Source: an uncultured Collinsella sp. (GTDB lineage Bacteria; Actinomycetota; Coriobacteriia; Coriobacteriales; Coriobacteriaceae). From it: a DNA stretch of 35,226 bases. Positions 31,140 through 35,226 of the stretch are shown piece after piece; position 1 is the first letter of the stretch; every line of letters begins with the position of its first letter. The translations under genes were made by a program, and so were the position numbers. The notes beneath the pieces are model-generated. The model was not told the origin of the DNA and ran no database searches. It was given only the letters and a program-made list of their open reading frames with translations. The DNA lies in contig UQKU01000026.1 in the NCBI GenBank assembly GCA_900541675.1, forward strand, positions 1 through 35,226, in the 5' to 3' direction.

Positions 31140-33386
31140 TTACGCTTTCTTGGCAGGAGCCTTAACAGCAGCTGCCTTTGCCTTGGGAGCAGTCTTTTTA
31201 GTGGCTGCCTTCTTGGTCGTGGTGGACTTGGCCAAAGCCTTGGCAGCGGGCTTGGTGGCCTTCGCCTTAGCCGGAGCCTTTTTAGAGGCCGCGGCCTTGG
31301 GCTTCACCGAGGACGTGCGCTTGCGCGTCGCCTTCTTGGGCTCCTCAACCACGGGCGGCTTATAGCTGCTGGGACCGCGGCGTTTAAGCACCACGCCTGC
31401 CAGGCCGGGAACCTTAATCTCAATGGAGTCCATCTGCCCGTTCCAGGGATAGGGCTCGCTCGAGCAGGTATAGGGTTCCTCGCCGGCATAGCCGCTGCCG
31501 CCAAACTCGGGACGGTCGGAATCGAAGATGACCTCCCAGTCGCCCTCGCGCGGCACGCCCACACGGAAGCTTTCGTAGCTCGCCGGGTCAAAGTTGATCA
31601 GGATCACCAGGTCGTCATCGATGTCTTCGCCCTGACGCACAAAGCTCACGATGGACTGCTTGGAGTTGTCCGCGTCGATCCAGGTAAAGCCGTCGTCGGT
31701 GTAGCCGCGCTCGTACAGGGCGGGCTCGGCGGTGTACAGGTGATTGAGCGCCTTGATAAACGCCTGATGGTGCGCGTGGGTCTCGTACTGCTCGGTTAAG
31801 AACCACTGAATGGACTCGTAGTAGCGCCACTCAATAAATTGGCCGATCTCGTTGCCCATAAAGTTGAGCTTGGCACCGGGGTGCGTCATCTGGTAGAAGG
31901 CCAGCGTGCGCAGGCCGGCAAACTGGCGCCACCAGTCGCCCGGCATGCGGCCGATGAGCGAGCACTTGCCGTGCACGACCTCGTCGTGGCTCAGCGGGCA
32001 GATGAAGTTCTCGGTAAAGGCGTACATGATGGAGAACGTGAGCAGGCCGTGGTTTCCGGGGCGCCACGGAAAATCGGTCTGCATGTAGTGCAGGGTGTCG
32101 TTCATCCAGCCCATGTCCCACTTGTAGTGGAAGCCCAGGCCGCCGTCCTGCGGCGGATAGGTCACGAGCGGCCACGCGGTGGACTCCTCGGCCATCATCA
32201 TCACGTCGGGGTAGTGTGCCTCAACGGCGCAGTTGACCTGACGGATAAACGCGCTGGCGTCCAGATCCTCCTCGGTACCGTACTTGTTGAACTTCTTTTG
32301 GCCGGGATCGTCAATGCCAAAATTGAGGTACAGCATGCTGGACACGCCGTCCATACGAATGCCGTCCACGTGGAAGTTTTCGAGCCAGTACAGCACGTTG
32401 GAAACCAGGAAGGAGCGGACCTCGCCGCGGGCGAAGTCAAACTTGTGCGTTCCCCAGTTGGGGTGAATCTCGTGCTCAAACAGCATGTGGCCGTTAAAGG
32501 TGGCAAGGCCGTGGGAGTCGGCGCAAAAACCGCCGGGCACCCAGTCCATGATCACGCCGATGCCTGCCTCGTGGCACGCATCGATAAAGTGCATGAGCTG
32601 CTGCGGGTTGCCGTAGCGCGACGTGGCGGCGTAATAGCCGGTCGTCTGGTAGCCCCAGGAGCCATCGAAGGGATGCTCCATGAGCGGCATAACTTCGATA
32701 TGCGTATAGCCCATGTCGTGCACGTAGTCCACGAGCTCCACCGACAGGTCGTCATAGGTATAGAACTCGCCGCGCTGCGCGGGGAAGGGATCCATGGGGC
32801 CGGGGTAGTTGCCGTACTCGTCGGGCTCGCCCTGCGGCGCGTCACCGTGGCGCTTCCACGAGCCAATATGCACCTCGTAGATGTTAAGGGGCTGCGACAT
32901 GTGGTTATGGCTAGCGCGGCGCTTGAGCCATGCGGCGTCGTTCCACTTGTAGCCATCGAGGGTCCACAGCACACTCGCCGTTCCCGGAGGGCACTCGGCC
33001 TTAAAGGCGTATGGATCGGCCTTGTAGAGCTTTTCGCCCTCGTTGGTCTCGATGAGATACTTATAGAGCTGGCCCTGCTCGGCGCCAGGAATAAAGCCTT
33101 CCCAAATAGCGCTCGTATGCATGGGCACCAGCGGGTTGGCCTGCTCGTCCCAGTCGTTAAATTCGCCAATGACGTGAACGCTCTTTACATCGGGCGCCCA
33201 AACGCAAAAGCGCCAGCCGCGCGTACGGTTCTGCGTATCGGGGTGCGCGCCCATTTTTTCCCAGCTGCGCTCCCACGTGCCGATGCCAAACAGGTAGACA
33301 TCGTCCTTGGTGAGCTCCGGTGCGTGCGGGGCGGCTTTACGGGTAGCAGGCTTTTTGGTTGCTGGCTTTAGCTTTGTATCGCTCAC
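31140..33386 (-). CDS. glgB: 1,4-alpha-glucan branching enzyme GlgB with basic tails at both ends
   Basis: Creates alpha-1,6 branches in glycogen (GH13). From GTG 33386 it has 748 residues. An ATG at 33401 is possible but has no visible ribosome binding site. Residues 1-25 are basic (KPATKKPATRKAAP). The CBM48 domain follows (RFCVWAPDVKSVHVIGEFND), then the barrel with YEVHIGSWKR. Catalytic residues are Asp346 in DGIRMDGVSSML, Glu400 in MMMAEESTAWP and Asp468 in CPLSHDEVVHGK. After the C-terminal beta-domain, which ends near residue 672 (GLAGVVLKRRG), about 75 Lys/Ala/Thr/Pro residues form an H1-like tail ending VKAPAKKA. It is the first gene of the glycogen locus and has a long structured leader. 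Confidence 0.93.
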   Translation of the reverse strand: MSDTKLKPATKKPATRKAAPHAPELTKDDVYLFGIGTWERSWEKMGAHPDTQNRTRGWRFCVWAPDVKSVHVIGEFNDWDEQANPLVPMHTSAIWEGFIPGAEQGQLYKYLIETNEGEKLYKADPYAFKAECPPGTASVLWTLDGYKWNDAAWLKRRASHNHMSQPLNIYEVHIGSWKRHGDAPQGEPDEYGNYPGPMDPFPAQRGEFYTYDDLSVELVDYVHDMGYTHIEVMPLMEHPFDGSWGYQTTGYYAATSRYGNPQQLMHFIDACHEAGIGVIMDWVPGGFCADSHGLATFNGHMLFEHEIHPNWGTHKFDFARGEVRSFLVSNVLYWLENFHVDGIRMDGVSSMLYLNFGIDDPGQKKFNKYGTEEDLDASAFIRQVNCAVEAHYPDVMMMAEESTAWPLVTYPPQDGGLGFHYKWDMGWMNDTLHYMQTDFPWRPGNHGLLTFSIMYAFTENFICPLSHDEVVHGKCSLIGRMPGDWWRQFAGLRTLAFYQMTHPGAKLNFMGNEIGQFIEWRYYESIQWFLTEQYETHAHHQAFIKALNHLYTAEPALYERGYTDDGFTWIDADNSKQSIVSFVRQGEDIDDDLVILINFDPASYESFRVGVPREGDWEVIFDSDRPEFGGSGYAGEEPYTCSSEPYPWNGQMDSIEIKVPGLAGVVLKRRGPSSYKPPVVEEPKKATRKRTSSVKPKAAASKKAPAKAKATKPAAKALAKSTTTKKAATKKTAPKAKAAAVKAPAKKA

Positions 33387-33512
33387 GTTTGATCCCATCA
33401 TGACGCGGCAGCGTGTTGCCTTGGTGACTAGATGCGAAAGGTCCAAGGCTGCACGAATCGAAGGGACGGCGATAGTTCTATGATTCGTTCCACCCCGCGT
33501 GCTCGGTGGAAC
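33387..33512 (-). promoter_or_regulatory. Structured leader region of glgB
   Basis: Within the divergent gap, GTTCCACC and GGTGGAAC (33487-33494, 33505-33512) form a perfect 8-bp stem. CGAATC and GATTCG (33455-33460, 33482-33487) form another short inverted pair. If transcription starts farther upstream, glgB has a leader longer than 120 nt. No known riboswitch class was recognised. Confidence 0.35.
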
Positions 33513-33622
33513 TTTCGGCAGAAACTACGATAACACCTGTACGTTAGTTTTATGAACGAAAGAAGATTTACGGGGGCGTTTAATCGGTAAGCGCCATGTT
33601 TATACCACTTGCAGAATTGCCG

Positions 33623-33648
33623 TGGTAAAACTCTTGACAGTTTTACCA
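33623..33648. promoter_or_regulatory. Palindromic operator overlapping a TTGACA box
   Basis: TGGTAAAACT and AGTTTTACCA are perfect 10-nt inverse arms around CTTGAC. The centre creates TTGACA (33634-33639), a perfect -35 hexamer facing the HAD gene. The best -10 (TAGATT, 33660) is at a poor spacing. A regulator bound here would block that promoter and could also affect glgB. Confidence 0.5.
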
Positions 33649-33679
33649 ATTAGCGTTTCTAGATTGTTGGGTTGACGTT

Positions 33680-33710
33680 TGGTAAAACGTTTTTAGCAGG
33701 TTGTTTACCA
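33680..33710. promoter_or_regulatory. Second TGGTAAAAC/GTTTACCA site before the HAD gene
   Basis: TGGTAAAACGTTTTT at 33680 and the inverted GTTTACCA at 33703-33710 follow a TTGACG box (33672-33677). The core AAAACGTTTT is itself a perfect palindrome typical of LacI-family operators. Confidence 0.5.
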
Positions 33711-33732
33711 TTTGACATCGAAAGGCTCTTTT

Positions 33733-34422
33733 ATGGACCACATTGCTGCCTCAAGTGTTGCTTTTATTTTCGATTGCGACGGCACGCTGGTTAATAGCAC
33801 TCCCGTTTGGGCCTATGCCCAGCCCGAGTTATTGCACCGCCACGGTATTGACGTGACGGTCGACGATTTTGCCCAGTTTGAGCATTTGTCGCTCGAGGAC
33901 GAGTGCCAAGCATACCACGACATCTGGGGCATTGGCACAAATGGCGAGGAGCTCTACCACGAGCTGAGCGACATCCTGATCGATGGCTACTCCAAGGTGC
34001 CGCCCCGTGAGGGTTTGCTGGCGTTTTTGGAGCAGGCGAAGGCCGCCGGCATTGCCATGTGCGTGGCCACGTCCACGCCGGCCGAGCTTGTTACGTCTGC
34101 GCTTGCGGGCGCCGGGCTCGATGCCTACCTGGAGCTTGTAACCACCACGGGAGAGGCGGGGCGCTCCAAGCAGTTCCCCGATGTGTACGAGCTGGCGCTG
34201 CGCCGCCTAGAGGAGCGTCATGGGCACAAGTTTGAGCGTGCATGGGTGTTTGAGGACGCCGTCTTTGGCCTTAAGAGCTCTGGCACCGCCGGCTTTAAGC
34301 GCGTGGGCATCTATGACCCGCTCGGCCGTATGGAGCGCGACGAGGTTCGCGACAACTGCGACATCTTTATCGATAGCTATGGGGACCTGGATCTGGCCCG
34401 CGTGCTTGCGTTTGAGGGATAG
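33733..34422 (+). CDS. HAD-superfamily hydrolase (subfamily IA, phosphatase/phosphoglucomutase-like)
   Basis: 229 residues. The start is ATG 33733 with GAAAGG 7 nt upstream; a TTG 7 codons earlier is in frame but overlaps this site. HAD motif I is FDCDGTLVNS (Asp14 nucleophile, Asp16), motif II is the Thr/Ser of VATSTPAEL, motif III is the Lys in GRSKQFPDVY, and motif IV is FEDAVFGLKS. The helical cap between motif I and II fits beta-phosphoglucomutase or sugar-phosphate phosphatases, but the substrate cannot be read. Its divergent position from glgB behind palindromic operators suggests a link to carbohydrate supply. It lies 9 nt upstream of the next gene. Confidence 0.85.
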   Translation: MDHIAASSVAFIFDCDGTLVNSTPVWAYAQPELLHRHGIDVTVDDFAQFEHLSLEDECQAYHDIWGIGTNGEELYHELSDILIDGYSKVPPREGLLAFLEQAKAAGIAMCVATSTPAELVTSALAGAGLDAYLELVTTTGEAGRSKQFPDVYELALRRLEERHGHKFERAWVFEDAVFGLKSSGTAGFKRVGIYDPLGRMERDEVRDNCDIFIDSYGDLDLARVLAFEG

Positions 34423-34431
34423 GCGAGGACC

Positions 34432-35112
34432 GTGGCTTGCAAAGTATTAGTGGTTTGCGGCTCGCCGGTGGTGGCGAGCCCTGAGTTGCTGTGCCACCTG
34501 GCAGGGGAGTGCGACCACATTGTTGCCGTAGACCGCGGCCTGGACGCCCTGTTGGGCGCTGGCCTGAGCTGCGACGTCTACGTGGGCGACGCCGACACCG
34601 TAAGCGATGAAGGACGCGCTCTGGTCGATGCCGCTGCCGATTTTGAAGTAGAACGCCACAACCCCTACAAGGACTATACCGACCTGGCGCTAGCCCTAGA
34701 CGCCATCCGCCGCCGCTGGCCAGCCGCCGAAGTGGTAGCAACCTGCGCCACCGGCGGCCGACCGGACATGGCCCTGTCTGTGTTAGGGCTACTGGCAGGC
34801 TATGCGGACGCCCCTGTCTGGATCGAAGAAGACGAAGTGACGGCCAGAATCCTGCACCAGGACGAGACCTGGACCATTAAGGGCGCCGAGGGCAAAACCT
34901 TCTCCATCATCGCCATCGCTCCCAACACTAAGGTAAGCGAACACGGCCTAGAGTGGGAACTAGATCACAGCCCCCTGGGCCTGTTGGCCGACACCGGCAT
35001 CTCTAATGTCGTCAGGGAAACGGCAAGGATCCAAGTTCACCAAGGCGTCGCAATAGCGTATTTACTCCATCAGGGTTTTATCGGGACGGTGGATAAAAAT
35101 AATCGCTCGTAG
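34432..35112 (+). CDS. Thiamine pyrophosphokinase family protein
   Basis: Would transfer pyrophosphate from ATP to thiamine. The 226-residue protein starts at GTG 34432 with GAGGA only 2 nt upstream, which is tight. Signature sites are GDADTVS (52-58, usually GDFDS), KDYTDLALALD (80-90) and ATGGRPDMAL (106-115), where the family usually has TGGRxDH, so the His is Met here. The overall order fits the family, but these changes make activity uncertain. The last codons (KNNRS and the stop) lie inside a palindromic element at 35083-35135, so the natural C-terminus may have been replaced. Confidence 0.82.
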   Translation: MACKVLVVCGSPVVASPELLCHLAGECDHIVAVDRGLDALLGAGLSCDVYVGDADTVSDEGRALVDAAADFEVERHNPYKDYTDLALALDAIRRRWPAAEVVATCATGGRPDMALSVLGLLAGYADAPVWIEEDEVTARILHQDETWTIKGAEGKTFSIIAIAPNTKVSEHGLEWELDHSPLGLLADTGISNVVRETARIQVHQGVAIAYLLHQGFIGTVDKNNRS

Positions 35113-35135
35113 AGTGATTATTTTTGCCCCGTCCC
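35083..35135. repeat. 53-nt GGGACGG...CCGTCCC palindrome forming the 3' end of the kinase gene
   Basis: The outer arms GGGACGG and CCGTCCC flank an inner stem, AAAAATAATCGCTC with GAGTGATTATTTTT (35095-35108, 35112-35125, one G-T), closed by GTA. It supplies the last ten codons and the stop of the upstream gene. The inner stem with its T-run can also act as that gene's terminator. Confidence 0.8.
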
Positions 35136-35187
35136 AGGAAAACCCGTAAGGTTGATTTTCAATCTCAACGCAACAGCCTGAACGGGC

Positions 35188-35217
35188 CCCGCGTTTCCGC
35201 AGCTAGCGCAACGCGGG
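35188..35217. terminator. Hairpin near the window end
   Basis: CCCGCGTT pairs with AACGCGGG across 14 nt. It may be a terminator for a convergent gene beyond the window. The flank shown has no T-run, so the call is tentative. Confidence 0.35.
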
Positions 35218-35226
35218 AATAGCCCC

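Noticed and set aside
27578..31165. A 1195-codon open frame on the plus strand, antisense to glgC and glgP
   Set aside because: It is the mirror of strongly G/C-ending codons in real genes. Its translation is Val/Leu/Gly/His-rich with no family motif, and the minus-strand genes are certain.
33712..33732. TTG start for the HAD gene 7 codons upstream of the chosen ATG
   Set aside because: It would place the GAAAGG ribosome binding site inside the coding region, while ATG 33733 has ideal spacing.

Overview
The window reads as a chromosomal segment from a high-G+C gut actinobacterium of the Coriobacteriia. Collinsella or a close relative is my best guess. This rests on the protein style, an ADP-glucose-type glycogen operon with a GlgC/GlgD pair, a fused GH13-GH77 debranching enzyme, and many palindromic intergenic repeats. 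The genus is an inference from memory, not from a search.

Layout: (1) Positions 18-3441, plus strand: the end of a tightly overlapped cobalamin operon (cobyric acid synthase, cob(I)alamin adenosyltransferase, precorrin-8X methylmutase, precorrin-6A reductase). It is followed by a dead IS21-type transposase scrap and a 65-nt palindromic repeat. (2) 3634-7042, minus strand: a three-gene MacAB-type ABC export operon (adaptor, ATPase, FtsX-like permease). (3) 7175-12239, minus strand: an L,D-transpeptidase, a single-chain Fe-S L-serine dehydratase and SAM synthetase, separated by hairpins. (4) 12577-19796, plus strand: housekeeping genes gltX, priA, def, fmt and rsmB. (5) 19937-33386, minus strand: an FmdB zinc ribbon protein and a complete glycogen locus transcribed glgB, glgP, glgC, glgD, glgA, then the GH13-GH77 protein. 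(6) 33733-35112, plus strand: a HAD hydrolase and a divergent thiamine pyrophosphokinase, divergent from glgB.

The glycogen genes form a closed cycle. GlgC/GlgD make ADP-glucose, GlgA elongates, GlgB branches, GlgP phosphorolyses, and the GH13-GH77 protein probably trims and rearranges limit dextrins. The most unusual feature is that GlgA carries about 297 extra C-terminal residues and GlgB about 75, both Lys/Ala/Thr/Pro-rich and resembling histone H1 tails. GlgB also has a short basic N-terminal extension. A near-identical TGGTAAAACG(A/T)TTTT motif lies upstream of the GH13-GH77 gene and in the glgB/HAD divergent region, suggesting shared control by a LacI-like regulator.

The intergenic gaps hold several different long palindromes. 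They are a 65-nt family present twice, a GGGGACAGACTTAAATGACC family present three times, a GGGACAAAATAATCA palindrome of 103 nt, a 121-nt element with perfect 26-nt arms, and a GGGACGG...CCGTCCC element that forms the 3' end of the last gene. No tRNA, rRNA or CRISPR array was recognised.
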